Source: Protea cynaroides (Eukaryota > Streptophyta > Magnoliopsida > Proteales > Proteaceae). Taken from it: a DNA stretch of 64,000 nt. Location of the stretch: assembly GCA_028583415.1 (NCBI GenBank), contig CM053276.1, positions 114,423,502-114,487,501 on the forward strand, in the 5' to 3' direction. A model generated the notes under the pieces. The model saw only the letters and a program-made list of their open reading frames with translations, did not search any database and was not told where the DNA came from. A program made the position numbers and the translations under genes. Of this stretch, positions 23,401 to 33,680 are shown in pieces; the stretch's first letter is position 1, and every line of letters starts with the position of its first letter.

Positions 23401-26400
23401 AAACGTCACTTCTCCAGTACTTGTCAGATTAACTCTCTAGGGACACTCCGTCATACCCTTTTTAGAGGTCAATAAAGGTCATATGGAAGTCTTTACAATC
23501 TCTAAATCTTTCTATGAGTCTCTTAAGTAAATAGCTGCTATCATGGATCTATCTGACATAAAACTAAATTGGTTTTCCGTAATAGTAGTTTCTTGTCTCA
23601 TGTGAATTTCAATAGCTCTCTCCCGTAGTTTCATATTAGTTTTATGACTCTGTAGTTATTGCAACTCTGAGTATCACTTTATTTTTATAAATCGGAATCA
23701 CAATGCTTTTCCTCCATTCATCTAGTATTTTCCTTGTGCTCATAATCTTATTGAACAGCGAGGTTAGCCAACTCAATAGATTCATAGGCTCTTCAATACT
23801 TTTATTGGGACCTCATTTAGGCTTGGTGCTTTACCTACATTCGTTTAGTATGATGTAGCAATAATCATTTCAGCTCTCTTTAATGTCTTTGTCCCTTACT
23901 AGAATTCTACAATCTGCACTTTTAATACATTTAACATGGTCTAAATATCTATTCTTCCTTTCTTTCATCTTAGTTATTTTATAGATAGCTTTTTCTCTTC
24001 CTTTTTACTTAGATTGTTATAAAGATCTTCATATTTATTCACTCTTACTTTTCCCACAACCTTCTTGACTGCTTCATTTCTGGCAAGTATATATCTTTTT
24101 AAATCCTCTATATCCTTAGTCTTCTGCTATGTCTTAAAACGATATCTCTTAGCTTTAATGGCTACTTGAATCTCATCATCCCACCACCAAGACTCTTTAG
24201 GGGAATGATATTTTCCTTTTGATACGCCTAGGATATCTTTAGCAACTTTCTTAATTCAAGCAGTTATCCCATCCCACATTGTCTTAGTGTCTCTCTCAAA
24301 GTAACACTTTTATTGTTTGATCACATTATCAGTACAAGCTTTCAATATATCTCGTTTTAAGCTCCACTTTATCCTAGAGCAAAAAACCTGACCTATCCTA
24401 CAATTCGGCATAATGAAACACATTTTCCCCTTCATTTGATCTCCAATTATCCCCACAATCTCTAGTGTGATGCATTCTACCTCTTGCTACACCTTGCCAT
24501 AAGTGCTGTAGAGACTGGCATCAAACATCATGAAATCCCAGTGTTGATGGGGACCACCAAAGTTACATAATAAGTCAAGGTTCTAATTTTGTACTTGATT
24601 AAGATAGATGTTTTTATGTTTTTTGAATATCATTATATAACTCTACACTTGTACAATTTCTTACAGAAGTCTCTTTCTGATGTTGTACCCCTAGTACCTA
24701 CAGCTCTTTTCCTTTTATTTTTAATCATTTCCATAATTGCCTTTCAAAACATTATTTTATGCATTCTTATTGTAGGTTGTAAACTTGTAATAATTGCTAT
24801 ACATAAAAAATCAGTGGTTCTTTATGCTTTTTCCTTTTCATATCAGTTTCTTGGAGTGTCCCATCCCCAGTGGTGTTTCATTCATTGGAGAGATTGGCCT
24901 TGGTGGTGAGCTTCGCACAGTATGTATACCTTTGGTTATATTTATAATTGAATTTTTTATGGAAATTTCTTGCTGCTATATGGATGACTATTTTCTTTAA
25001 AGGAGGACTCTCTTGTCACTTGGATAACACAGACACTAATCCTTGCTTGGTAACAAAATTTATCAGGCATTGTTATTGTTTTTTGATAATTATGGCAGTG
25101 TGAAGTGTGAACCACGTTTCTACAGGTTCCGTAGGGTAGTTCAAGTTGAAAAAAACTTAAGCATTTATTTCTTCTGCAACTTTATCTGTACCATCATTAA
25201 AATTATGAATAATTTGTAGGACTTATTTGAAAAACTCATCACTCAATATATTTCCCAAAAAACTTCTCTTTTGGGCCACTAATCATGAGCTGTATGTGTC
25301 TTAAAAAAAATAATCACCTCTAAAATTGACTGAAATTATTAATTTTCCCTAAAATACTTTTCTTTTGAGCTCACTCATCATTTAACTATATGAGGCAATC
25401 ATAAATATTTTCCCAAAAGCTCAAGCTCTTAAGTATGAGCAACAACAGCATGTATCAACATCCCCTCCGATGTGCAGGGCTGTACAAACACGGCCCTGCA
25501 CACCGTCACGTTGCGTCAAGGGGAGAAAGTGTCGGCGAACCCCATTCCACTTCCCGGGGATCGTACACTTGACCTCCCTGCTTTTATACCATGTTACATA
25601 TGCTTATACGAAAAGCTCGAATAAGGACTCTATTTCATTGTTATTATTGGATATTTTAAAAAATCTTAGTAAAGCCCCAATAAATTGCTTAACACCAAAT
25701 CTTGGATTATTTAATTCTGTTCATCATGTAATCTATCGTATTTTTTACAGTACCTATGTTGGTGATGCAAGAAATTTATCATGCTGTTGTATGACTAGTG
25801 AACATTAGAACTTGATTTGGATCGTGATGAGATATCATAATCTCTATGCAATGACACCTACTGTAACCCATTATTCATCCCCGCTTATACTTTTTCTTTA
25901 TCAAAATTTGTTTTTGTGTATGTTTTTTCATACCTATTTGAATATTCCTGATGTCTCCAATTTCCTTTCTTTGCAACATTCTCTAATTTATGTAACTCCT
26001 TATTGTCAGATCGAAACATTCCTGTGTGATTCTCCCTAATTTCTGTCACTCCACTTGGAAAATTACTGGTTGTCTTCAAATCTTGAACCATGGTTTGAGG
26101 GAAAACTCTAGCAACTATCTGAATTGGGTGGATGAAAATTAAACAGAAAAAGGGTGGGGATGGGTTATGTTGAGATTATCTTACATCATTTTCAGAAACC
26201 AATGGGATGACAACTTTATATCTTGTTCTTTCTTGTATGTATAAAAATTACATGTGAAGTTAGTGATCATATTGAATGGTAGCAAATTCCTTGAATTTTT
26301 TTTTTTTACAAAAATTTTCCTTTTTCTTGTCTTGTACTTTTTGTTATTTAAAGATTTATGTTATTATGATAAATTTTTTTTTTCTTAGAGAAGTAGGAAT

Positions 26401-29400
26401 GCAACTTTTGGCATTTCCCATCTCCCTCCCCCTGTTATTTGCGTGCATTTTTTTTTTAACATGACACTTAAAAAAAGAGTACTGAATATTGTCACACGTA
26501 GGCAATCTCATTCTATGATCTAAAGAATCTTGGAAAAGATCTATAACCAGCCTGGGAGTTTACTAGTTTTTCAGCTTAGCGAGCTCTATTGCTTGTGTGG
26601 TACAAAATTTATGCAACCTATAGTAAATAAATTGATACCCCCCCAAAAAAAAAAAAAGTTGTTGAATGTCATCCTTAGTATATAGGACTTTTATATTATG
26701 TTTTGGTTATTTCCTTTATAAACTAAAACTCTCTCTTTCCTTAGTTAACTGGGACTCCTAGTTTCTCTAGAGTTCCTATCAGTTTGTAATTTCTTTCTCT
26801 TATTATAAATAAAGCTAGGATAGTGGGAGAATCTCAATCTCTCCTATTCACTCTTTTTCATTCAACATGGTATCAGAGCTAACCTAGCTCTCTCCTCTCC
26901 CTTCTCTTCTCCTCTCTCCTCTTCTCCTTTTTTTCCCTCATACCTGACTGCCGACGCCATTCTTCTCCAATAAAACTCTGCCGCCAGCCTCTTCAGCACC
27001 CCACTGCATTGCCGCAATCCTCCCCAGCCCCTTCAATCCTTCCTAGACCCACCACTACCTTGCCGCAATCCCTGAAAAGCACCCTAAAGCTATCGCCAGT
27101 CTTTCTTTCCTCTTCTGCACATACCGCGAAGCTTGAAACACCATCCTAAAGATATCGCTGCACAAATTTGGAAATCTGCCAAGGATACATATTCCCAAGT
27201 TGGGAATGATGCATTAATTTATGCTCTACAAAAGAAGGTTCATGGAACTACCCAGAAGAAGTTAACTATCTCTCAATGCTACACTCAGTTACATAGTCAT
27301 TGGCAAGCCTTTGATTTTTATGACTCAATATATGCTAAGTGTGATGAAGATGCTACAAATTTTAAGAAACGAGAAGAAAAATACAAGGTCTATACCTTTC
27401 TGGCCAGCCTGAATGTCGAGCTTGATCCCATACGCTCACAAATCCTCAGCAAGGATCCCTTTCTTACACTTGAGTAGGCATATGCTATGGTTCACCTTGA
27501 AGACCAAATAAGAGCTACTATGTTATTACCCTCTGTTCCTGATAGGTTTGCCTTTCAGATAGCTACTCCACCTCCCAAGGGCTCTACTGCATCTAGAGAT
27601 ATGGTGAAGTGTGAGCATTGTGGCAAACCTTGGCACACTAAAGACATATGTTGGAAACTCCATGAAAAACCAGCAGACTTTGAAGCCAAGAGACGAGACA
27701 AATTTATGCAGAAAACTAAGAACTTCAAGGGCCCACACGCACATCAGATTGAGGCTCATCAAGCTCCTGATCCCATAGCTCCTCTGCAAGACAATCAAAT
27801 ACTTCAGGATATTGTACCTTTATTGGAGGGAACCTGGTGACTTGGCGTAGCAAGAAGCCGAATGTGGTAGCCCGTTCAAGTGCAAAGACTGAATTTAGAG
27901 CTATGGCTCAAGGGATATGTGAGTTGTTATGGTTGCAGGGATTACTCAAGGATCTAGGAATCCATACCACCCAGTCTATGAGGTTATTTTGTGACAATAA
28001 GGTTGCAATCAGTATTGCTCACAATCTAGTACAACATGATAGAACTAAACATGTGGAAATTGATCGTCACTTTATCAAGGAAAAATTAGATAGTAGATAG
28101 ATCTGTGTTTCATATGTTCAGTCCAGTGATCAAGTAGCAGACATCTTTACAAAAGGACTCCCAGGGAAGCAATTTCATCCATTATTATCCAAGTTGTGCG
28201 TAGCTGATATATATGCACCAACTTGAGGGGGAGTGTTGAATGTCGTCCTTAGTATATAGGACTTTTATATTATGTTTTGTTATATTTTGGTTATTTCCTT
28301 TGTTAACTAGGACTCTCTCTTTCCTTAGTTAACTGGGACTCCTAGTCTCTCTAAAGTTCTTATTAGTTTGTAATTTCTTTCTCTTATTATAAATAAAGCT
28401 AGGATAGTGGGAGAATCTCAATCTCTCCTATTCACTCTTTTACATTTAACAAAAGGATATGTTTGTAATTCTGTAGCCCTTTTTATGTGGAAAAGTGCAA
28501 ATTCTGTACAACATCTTGGGTATAATTAAAACTGAACTGAACCCAATATCATAATTGGGGCTTTGTGTTATTGTTTTCTCTGATTTTGTTTAAAGAATGT
28601 AGGAAAATCATGATTAATGGACATGCAATTACGCATTTAATTTCATACATAGCCCATTGACCAATAGCCATGACATGAACTTTTACATCTAAAGGTCCAC
28701 ATCATAATGGGATGCATGCTAATTACTATCATAAGCCTTCATAAATTGTGACACACTTGCATATCATAATAGTTTAAATAGCATATACTTGTTAACTAAA
28801 GAGCGTTAGTCTATGTATCTTCTTTATGTTTGCATGATTTATGTTTGCTGAAGTAACATCTTTTGTTGGAGCATGTGTTTATGTGATGTAGATACCCAAG
28901 TATTTACACCGTAACAAGCCCCAAGTCCTAGTTTAATGGGTTAAATAAGTAGCTTAATGGATTATATGTGGCATGGGCTGTCACTTTTTATGTTTTCTTT
29001 TGTAATGGACCTCTTTTCAAAGTTCATATGTATCTTATGAATTTAACTAGTTAGCGAGAAGTCTTACGGATATCAATAGGTTGGTGGAGTAATTAATGAA
29101 GTTAGTTTCATTGTGAGTAGAGAAAGGCCTTGCAAATGTACTTCTTTTCAAAGTTCATATGTAAGGGACTAGTGGTGCTTATGAATTTAACTAGTTAGTT
29201 AAAAATTTTATGGATATCAATAGGTTAATGGAGTTAGTGGAGCAAGTAACGAAGTTAGATTTATTGTGAGTGGAGAAAGGCCTGAAAATGTATAGGTCAT
29301 TTAGTATCTTGAATACAGTCCCCATGTAAGTCCTTAGATCCATTAAGTCCAGGAGTAAGTTCCAATGGGGTCTAGAATCATCTCAACTTCTTTATATAAA

Positions 29401-32400
29401 GAGGTGCCTATAAGCATTTGGAATAAGAATTAGAAAATGGACTTGGTTTATCGCAATCTTTTGTGAGAAGCAAAGTTGCAGTGAGACACTGTTCCTGGTG
29501 GAAAGCCGGGGTTGATCGGTGAGATGCCGGTCAAGACTTAGGTGGGATGCCCAAGTCATATCATTTTATTTTGCTTTCATTAAAAAAAAAAGAAAAAGGA
29601 GAGGAAAAAGTATATAAAAAAAGGATCCTGTTATTGATTCTGATTTTTATCCCTATCTTTGCCAATCCTATTGCAATTGATCTCCCACTGGCTCTTCCTT
29701 GGTTCGAGATCAATTCTGCATTATAGTGTGTTAATTGCAAGGATTGTGTCTAAGTTATTTTTGTTTCACAAGATTTTACAGTGCTTCAATGTAATAACAT
29801 GTGGTCTAACTTTCTAGTCTTCTCTCTAATATAGGTACTCAAGTAGATTGGGATAAAGAAAAGTCGGTATATTTTGGACTTGTAAACTCAGTGCGGAAGT
29901 ATTCTGGTTTCTATTAGAGTTTGGATCTTTTGCATCTATTTGTTCCTCCAGATTTTGTTCACAAGTGATACTTAAGTAGAATCTTTATTTTTTGAGTGAG
30001 AGTTTATGGGTTTATGGTTGAGGAGATCTCCTAAAAAATCTAAATCTCATCCTCAAAATATTCCAGAAGATAATAGTAGTTGAATTTTAGAACAAAATGA
30101 AGCAAGGAAAACCAAAATGAAAATGGAAGAAATTTTCTATAAAATGATTTTAAATTATCGAGCTTGGTGTTGGTTTCTATGTCAAGTTGGTTCATGATAC
30201 CCAGTTGAATCAGTGAATTGCAATTCGAACCATGAATGTAATACCCCAGTATCTGTGGTATTATGTAACAAGGGGATTTTACCCCTTTCAAGCTAATACT
30301 AAAGATATGCAGAGTTGACGGGGATTTTAGTCCTTTGCCAGCCTAAGGTGAGACATTTAAAACCCCCGGAATATAATATTTTGTTTTATGCTAATATTTT
30401 CATATTTTCTCTTTGAATTTCATTTGATGATATTTTGTACTTGAAAAATGATTGATTTATGTTTAAAGTTAGTTAAGTTCAAGTGGGACCCACAAGAAGA
30501 AAGAGAAAATTGAATTTAGAAAGTGTTCGGGCCCATTTTGGCTTGTCCAGTCGCAAAGCTTGCAGTTTTCCGTCTGGACAGAGCGACTGGACAGTGCATC
30601 CGGACATCATGCAACTTGCCATTTGGCAGCAATTGAGCTTGCCACCTTAGCAAAGTGCCGCCATGTGGCAACAACGCGTGAGGCCACCTCAAGGGCATCT
30701 CAAGGACACCTGTAGGGGGGTCTTTTGAAAGGTGAATTTGGTCTTGAGAAGTTTAACCAAATTATGAATATGAAGGAAGGTTTTGAAATATTTTCTTGAG
30801 GATACTTGAGGTTGTATCTTAAAACTTGTTTAGGAGATCCTAATTAGGGGTCAATTAGTACCTTCACACCCTAATTAGACTCTAATGAAAGCTATAAATT
30901 GGAGATCTGAAGAGAGAATACAGTTTTCTGCCTTCATGCGTATGCTGTGACTGAGGAAAAGAAGTACGAGCAGAGAGAGAGTGACTGGAAAAAAAAAAGG
31001 AAAAGAAAGATGAAGAAGAAGAACTCAGTTTGGTCTGTGTTCGCATCTAGCAAGGAGGAGGAAGGAGAGGAGAAGCAGAGGAAGATTTTGCGTACACAGT
31101 GTAGGCTGCTATGTCAACTGGAATTTTCGAAACTATAAGGAAGAAGAAGTTGAGTATACTCAGTAACTCGGATATCCAGGTGAGTCACCTTTGAGATTTT
31201 GGATGTATGGAGTTGGGGAAATTCCTTGTGCACCTGAACCATCTGTGAAGCCAGCCTTAGACTTGGAAAGATTACAATTTCTAAATTGAGATGCTTGGGA
31301 CAGCAAGAATTTCAGTGGGTTTAAATGATGAGTTCTATAAAGAATTGATACTCAGTGATCAAGGCTAATGGCAAGATGTTGTTGTAAAGTGCTTTGATCC
31401 CCGAAGAGAGGGGAAAAGCTTTGTGGATCATAGTTGTCAAGGCGCCAAGGGGATCAAGGCGTTGGAGGCCGGATGGGGCGCCAGCCTAGGCGATCAAGGC
31501 GCCCGCCTAGGCGACCAAGATGCCCGATTTTCCAAGGCGTCACAAGGCTGCCTGGGCGCCTAGGCGACGCCTTGACAACTATGTTGTGGATGACCAATAG
31601 ACCAAAGAGACCCAGGAATCAAAAGCAGAAACTGAATTTTAAGTTCCTGGACCTATCTGGTCGCATATGTTCCGGGACAAGCCTGGTCGGACGACACCCG
31701 AGAGTAGAATTTTTATCAGGGTGTGTGTAGTCACAAGGTCTGGTTGGAACTTGTGTCCAAACATGTGCAACCTGACATTTTCTGAAGGTAACTTTTGATA
31801 AAGTCTGATCGGTAGGTCCGGATGATGTTGCAACCAGACACCTCCCAAGAGTAAATGTGTGACGGGGATTGTGCGGCTAGAAAGGCCTGGTTGATGGTGC
31901 ACCCGGACCCTTCTGCAACCGAACAAATCCCAGAATCTATATTAAAACAGCAAGTGCTATGGGATTGTCCCAGAATTTGGGGAAATCCAGAAATGAGTAA
32001 AATGGAATGATTGAATAGTAAAGTCATTGAGAACATGAAATTCCCAATGTAGGACCTGACTTGGCCATTCAAACCTTAGAATCTGAGGAGAAATAGGAGA
32101 GATGAGCTATTAAAGCTACTCCAGCTGATTTTTGAGAACCCAACAGATCAGAGACAGGTGAGGGAATATACCTGACTGTAATTATGTGACATTATGAAAA
32201 GAATGTTTTATTTATGAGTATGTTTGCTGAACGGTGAAAATTGTGGTATTTTATGTTGATTGCCATAATATGAAATATGACATGATGAATGAATTGCAGA
32301 GAATGACTTGTAATGATCTTATAGTAAAGTATGTTAGGTGTTGTAAACAGCATGACTACCAAAAGCGTAAGTACATGTAAGAAATGGATCAGAGTCGGTG

Positions 32401-33680
32401 AATGAATGTATGAATATCGGCACAAGGCCAGCAAATAAAAGAAACAAGTAATAGCATGAGGCCGGTAAGCAAGAGTGTTGGCATGAGGCTAACACCCAAA
32501 AAATGAATAAATGAACATTTTGTTATTTAATAATATAAAAATATAGATAACCGTGTTTGCTGCCCCTTCTCATTAGGGGGTTAGTAATGATTGGAGACTC
32601 GTGACACTAGATACCTCCCACAAGGGGTGATGACATTGGATGCCACCCACAAGGGGTGATGCCACCGACGAGGGGTGATGACATTAGATACCACCCACTG
32701 GGGGTGATGACGGATGGCCAGTGTAAGGTATTTATGTAACTCATGGCTCCAGTTATTGCGCACATTACAACAACCACAGACTTCTGTTACCTACGCCATA
32801 TAACAAGGGTTTATCTAGGACTGCTGTATTCTGGTATGTTATGTATGTTTATAGAGTCGTGAACATTATGTCTTGCTGCCATTATGTTTGCTCTCTGTAT
32901 GTGTGAAATATCTGTGAATCGTGTCTATATGCTTGATTGCATTATGCTTGAAAATGTGGTTGTCTCTTGCCATGTCACATGAACTCATGTTATGATGAAA
33001 CCCTTGCAAGCATTTTATTTCAGTGCATGCTATGATGTGCTTCAGCCACTATGAGTATTAATAGTTTTAAAAATAAATAATAAGCCAAGCCAGTTCTATT
33101 TGTCGAGCCCTACAGATCTTGGAATTTATCTTTTGTTTTCCTTGACGCCTTTGACCCTGACATACTTTGGCCGGGGGTGTTAAAGTGAATCTCACAATTT
33201 GACATAGATGCAGATTTGATGTCTCAGTGATTGACGGGTTCAGATCATGAATCACAGATTCAACAGCTACGATCTTTTAGGATGTGTTGGAAGATTAAAC
33301 TTGTACCATTTGAATGAGTTATATTGGGTAACAATATATCATTAACCATTAACCTGTTTAGTGGCCATTTAATATTACTTATTTTAAAAATCAATAGTGG
33401 ACCTTAGCTCTGTTTTACCCTCGGCAGATCCTTGAACAGCATTATCTATTTTTGTTTTCTTAAATTTGTCATTTTTTTTCCTTTCGATTCTTTTGAATCC
33501 TCAAAGGTACCAAGAATGGAGAAGAGGGTGCATGCTGTGGCTAAGTTGGGATATAAAAGGTGTGTAGTTCCAAAATCAACTGAGAAACTTCTTGCTGCTC
33601 TTGAGTTGGAGGGGTTGATGATTTTGGGCTGTTCAAATCTTAAAGAGGTGATCAATACTGTATTCAAGCCTCAATTTTAA
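8461..33680 (+). CDS. RadA-like DNA-repair protein, last five exons
   Basis: Plant homologues of bacterial RadA/Sms process recombination intermediates and are usually organelle-targeted. Five exons join in frame: 8461-8538, 10541-10579, 11260-11342, 24847-24919 and 33507-33680 (TAA stop). All have AG/GT borders. They encode 148 residues of the C-terminal Lon-protease-like domain: HVNGVQSSRADM, LMKQAGLKLQDN, FLNVVGG..ETAGDLAIAVAI, FLECPIPSGVSFIGEIGLGG, then ELRTVPRMEKRV..AKLGY and the C-terminus. Phases agree at every junction (AG|T for Ser across exons 3-4). A full protein should be near 590 aa, so the zinc finger, RecA-like ATPase and KNRFG exons lie upstream of the window or are lost. The last two introns (13.5 kb and 8.6 kb) hold most of the transposons in this region. 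Confidence 0.88.
8719..8784. repeat. 33-bp perfect tandem duplication
   Basis: A 33-bp unit beginning TTTTAGGCCTGC occurs at 8719-8751 and is repeated exactly at 8752-8784 in a radA intron. The identity implies a recent slippage event. Confidence 0.9.
9940..10139 (-). mobile_element. Terminal fragment of the 5.5-kb hAT family
   Basis: This segment is the diverged reverse complement of the left end of the hAT element at 16498. Shared features are the ...TGCTTTAAAATTGTGTTTTG block, the GTATCTTGCCCCG motif and the tatc/gata words. It ends CGATACTGAAGACCTTG, close to the hAT terminus CGATACTTGATTCCTTG. I found no matching left end, so it is a fragment or solo terminus. Confidence 0.6.
11636..12623. 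mobile_element. Non-autonomous hAT element, caaggcg family, 988 bp
   Basis: The ends are CATTGTTGTCAAGGC and (reverse complement) CATAGTTGTCAAGGCG. They are flanked by the perfect 8-bp duplication ATTATTAT at 11628-11635 and 12624-12631, diagnostic of hAT insertion. The outer 220 bp and 85 bp are made of iterated caaggcg/cgcctag words; the middle is AT-rich and contains an internal palindrome around 12220-12350. No transposase is encoded. It lies in the third radA intron seen here. Confidence 0.88.
12703..13192. mobile_element. Probable caaggcg-family hAT element
   Basis: The left end CATAGTTAAGGCATTGCCTAGG and right end GATAACTATG resemble the family termini. The flanks ATAATAAC and GTAATTAG agree at only 5 of 8 bases. 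The interior holds a minisatellite and purine-rich sequence. An older or rearranged copy. Confidence 0.55.
12811..12876. repeat. 22-bp minisatellite, three copies
   Basis: Three consecutive copies of AACAAGGG(A/C)GGAAATGAGGGTT, differing at a single base in the first copy. Confidence 0.9.
13204..13310. mobile_element. caaggcg-family fragment
   Basis: A block of caaggcg/ggcgcc/aggcgg words (GACAAGGCGACCC, CCCAAGGCGCCC) without recognisable termini. It is a partial copy between two longer members of the family. Confidence 0.5.
13542..13688. mobile_element. caaggcg-family hAT MITE, 147 bp
   Basis: It begins CATAGTTGTCACTTGTCAAGG and ends CTTTGTGACAACCTTG, with caaggcg words throughout. The flanks TACTAACT (13534-13541) and CACTAACC (13689-13696) match at 6 of 8 positions, consistent with an aged 8-bp target duplication. 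Confidence 0.65.
14608..15680. repeat. 541-bp imperfect tandem duplication
   Basis: Copy 1 (14608-15148) and copy 2 (15149-15680) align from CCACTTATTCAAACTG to TTGTTTTGCCTT, with scattered substitutions and short indels (copy 1 has extra bases at about 15025-15050). The unit is not recognised; no intact frame spans it. It lies in a radA intron. Confidence 0.85.
15700..16372 (-). mobile_element. Inverted relative of the 11636 element, with different ends
   Basis: 15700-16160 is the reverse complement of the interior of the 988-bp hAT element (about 11860-12345). Shared blocks include GCATACTC.GAA.AAGGTTTGA, AAACCAAGAGC and AAGGATAAAAAGT. The sequence to its right (16225-16372) does not carry caaggcg words: it carries ccgaaatc/gatttcgg/gaaacc words ending GAGAATCTTG. 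No target duplication was found, so the outer limits are uncertain. Confidence 0.6.
16604..16843. repeat. About 126-bp subterminal tandem repeat in the hAT element
   Basis: Two diverged copies of ..CAAGATA..CATAAA.ATGATTAAGGA..TTTTAAAGCATAAAA..GTTTCTTACAT, at about 16604-16712 and 16730-16843. Confidence 0.7.
16853..20860 (-). pseudogene. hAT transposase, degenerate, carried by the 16498-22050 element
   Basis: From 5' to 3' on the minus strand: a damaged BED zinc finger (GGGVTRQKEHMAGGFANVKK then CSKCP, 20740-20850); an acidic linker (20542-20740); IGGPYLDAIVGEVNDYIETF (about 19150-19205); the DUF659 core WSGPTRLSIINFLVHCDGRF (about 19020-19075) and FWTPCAAYCVDLMFKDIG (about 18800-18850); FWKKVDEITQIMKPLFVLLK (about 18450-18515); YYLNPNQQYSNS (about 18155-18190). 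The C-terminal domain DWWLNHGTSALHLRRIAIRI stops abruptly at TASSSG near 17720, so the usual CERNWS..F motif is deleted. An Asp/Gly-rich tail follows (17192-17680), then an in-frame TAA and 16853-17167. A foreign hAT segment interrupts it at 19213-20450. Confidence 0.8.
19213..20450 (+). mobile_element. Inverted fragment of a different hAT family
   Basis: A plus-strand frame runs to a TAA at 19980-19982. It begins NDHGGGHGDPSGG and contains ADPEPRASLVRYTGESQ and a long polar tail ending PRHFTYY, i.e. a hAT C-terminal extension like the one at 122-673. About 350 bp further the sequence becomes gagatctcg/ccgagatctcg words and ends CCGAGATTTTAAACCTTG near 20450, the look of a hAT terminus. Its 5' part is missing. 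The host transposase frame resumes on both sides, but no target duplication is visible, so a rearrangement rather than simple insertion is likely. Confidence 0.6.
22351..22415 (+). mobile_element. Au-like SINE fragment
   Basis: GTGAGCCTTGGTGTGATGG matches the start of the plant Au SINE as I know it (pol III A box), and CACGGGTTACAAATC resembles a degenerate B box. The 3' body and tail are missing. It interrupts the LINE reverse-transcriptase frame. Confidence 0.6.
22680..23331. mobile_element. Non-autonomous hAT element, TAAGGGTGTCAA family, 652 bp
   Basis: The terminal inverted repeats are TAAGGGTGTCAA. The perfect 8-bp target duplication CTCTACGG is at 22672-22679 and 23332-23339. Outer 200-bp regions consist of cgggct/ggttcgg/ccggtc words. 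The AT-rich centre (about 22900-23095) is the inverted counterpart of the centre of the element at 54043. It lies within the RTE LINE and encodes nothing. Confidence 0.92.
27139..27815 (+). pseudogene. Copia gag (nucleocapsid) with in-frame stop
   Basis: The frame includes the Copia gag segment AQIWKSAKDTYSQVGND, followed by YTQLHSHWQAFDFYD and FLASLNVELDPIRSQIL. A TAG at 27475-27477 interrupts it, then the same frame continues to the zinc knuckle CEHCGKPWHTKDIC (CX2CX4HX4C, about 27607-27650). The frame reaches about 27815, where it is fused to the RNase H region. The N-terminus before about 27139 is degraded. Confidence 0.85.
27816..28230 (+). pseudogene. Copia RNase H C-terminal fragment
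   Basis: The frame reads GGNLVTWRSKKPNVVARSSA, then EFRAMAQGICELLWLQGLLK and DNKVAISIAHNLVQHDRTKH, typical of the Copia RNase H end (the usual NPV.HDRTKH is partly altered). A stop at 28098-28100 interrupts it before SSDQVADIFTKGLP. The junction with gag near 27815 marks the internal deletion. Confidence 0.85.
29011..29287. repeat. About 131-bp tandem duplication in radA intron
   Basis: Copy 1 at 29011-29140 and copy 2 at 29141-29287 share CTTTTCAAAGTTCATATGTA, GAATTTAACTAGTTAG, GGATATCAATAGGTT and GAGAAAGGCCT. Copy 2 has an extra insertion of about 17 bp. Confidence 0.8.
30237..33184 (+). mobile_element. Solo LTR, same family as 3256-5896
   Basis: It starts TGTAATACCCC and ends GGGGGTGTTAAA (a mutated TGTTACA). 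The flanks are ATGAA (30232-30236) and GTGAA (33185-33189), one mismatch in 5. TATAAAT at 30893-30899 would serve as LTR promoter. The 19-bp TGCCCCTTCTCATTAGGGG at 32561-32579 is also present, in reverse, at 4059-4077. Short iterated GGGGTGATG.CA units follow (32600-32715). The length is 2948 bp including the 153-bp MITE. No internal retroviral-type genes remain. Confidence 0.82.
31431..31583. mobile_element. caaggcg-family hAT MITE, 153 bp, intact
   Basis: Perfect 16-bp terminal inverted repeats CATAGTTGTCAAGGCG, flanked by the perfect 8-bp target duplication TTGTGGAT (31423-31430 and 31584-31591). The whole body is caaggcg/cgcctag words. It is nested in the solo LTR and appears to be the youngest member of the family in the window. 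Confidence 0.95.

Larger units (their letters stand above)
16372..24480 (-). mobile_element. RTE-type LINE remnant, interrupted by two hAT elements
   Basis: Minus-strand fragments follow the order of a plant RTE-like ORF2: an endonuclease/RT linker with WWWDDEIQVAIKAKRYRF (about 24150-24190) and KEKAIYKI.KMKERKNRYLDHVKCIKS (about 23930-24010); RT block DEVPWCMFLNDDIVLVDEKK (about 22490-22560, the FADD box mutated to FLNDD); thumb GASGVLCDRHIPLKLEGKFY (about 22140-22200) and MYGVECWTVKKH. It continues beyond the 5.5-kb hAT as ILRWMCDKTRKDKVMNDRI (about 16430-16490). Stops and frameshifts show it is dead. The frame break at 16498/22050 coincides with the hAT target duplication. Confidence 0.8.
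26660..28451 (+). mobile_element. Copia retrotransposon deletion derivative (gag-only type)
   Basis: The 5' LTR is 26660-26867 and the 3' LTR 28234-28451, both TGTTGAATGTC...AACA and nearly identical apart from a 12-bp stretch present only in the 3' copy. Flanks are AAAGT and AAAGG (4 of 5 bases match). Directly after the 5' LTR lies the primer-binding site TGGTATCAGAGC (26868-26879), complementary to initiator tRNA-Met. The polypurine tract TTGAGGGGGAG precedes the 3' LTR. The interior keeps gag and only the last part of RNase H; protease, integrase and most of reverse transcriptase are deleted. It sits in the last radA intron. Confidence 0.92.

Noticed and set aside
25455..25600. GC-richer block with GTGCAGGGC..GCCCTGCAC inverted repeat, considered as a MITE
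   Set aside because: The palindrome is short and internal; no terminal repeats or target duplication could be found.
31639..32072. Minus-strand frames of about 100 codons
   Set aside because: They lie inside the solo LTR and are antisense to it; no domain seen.
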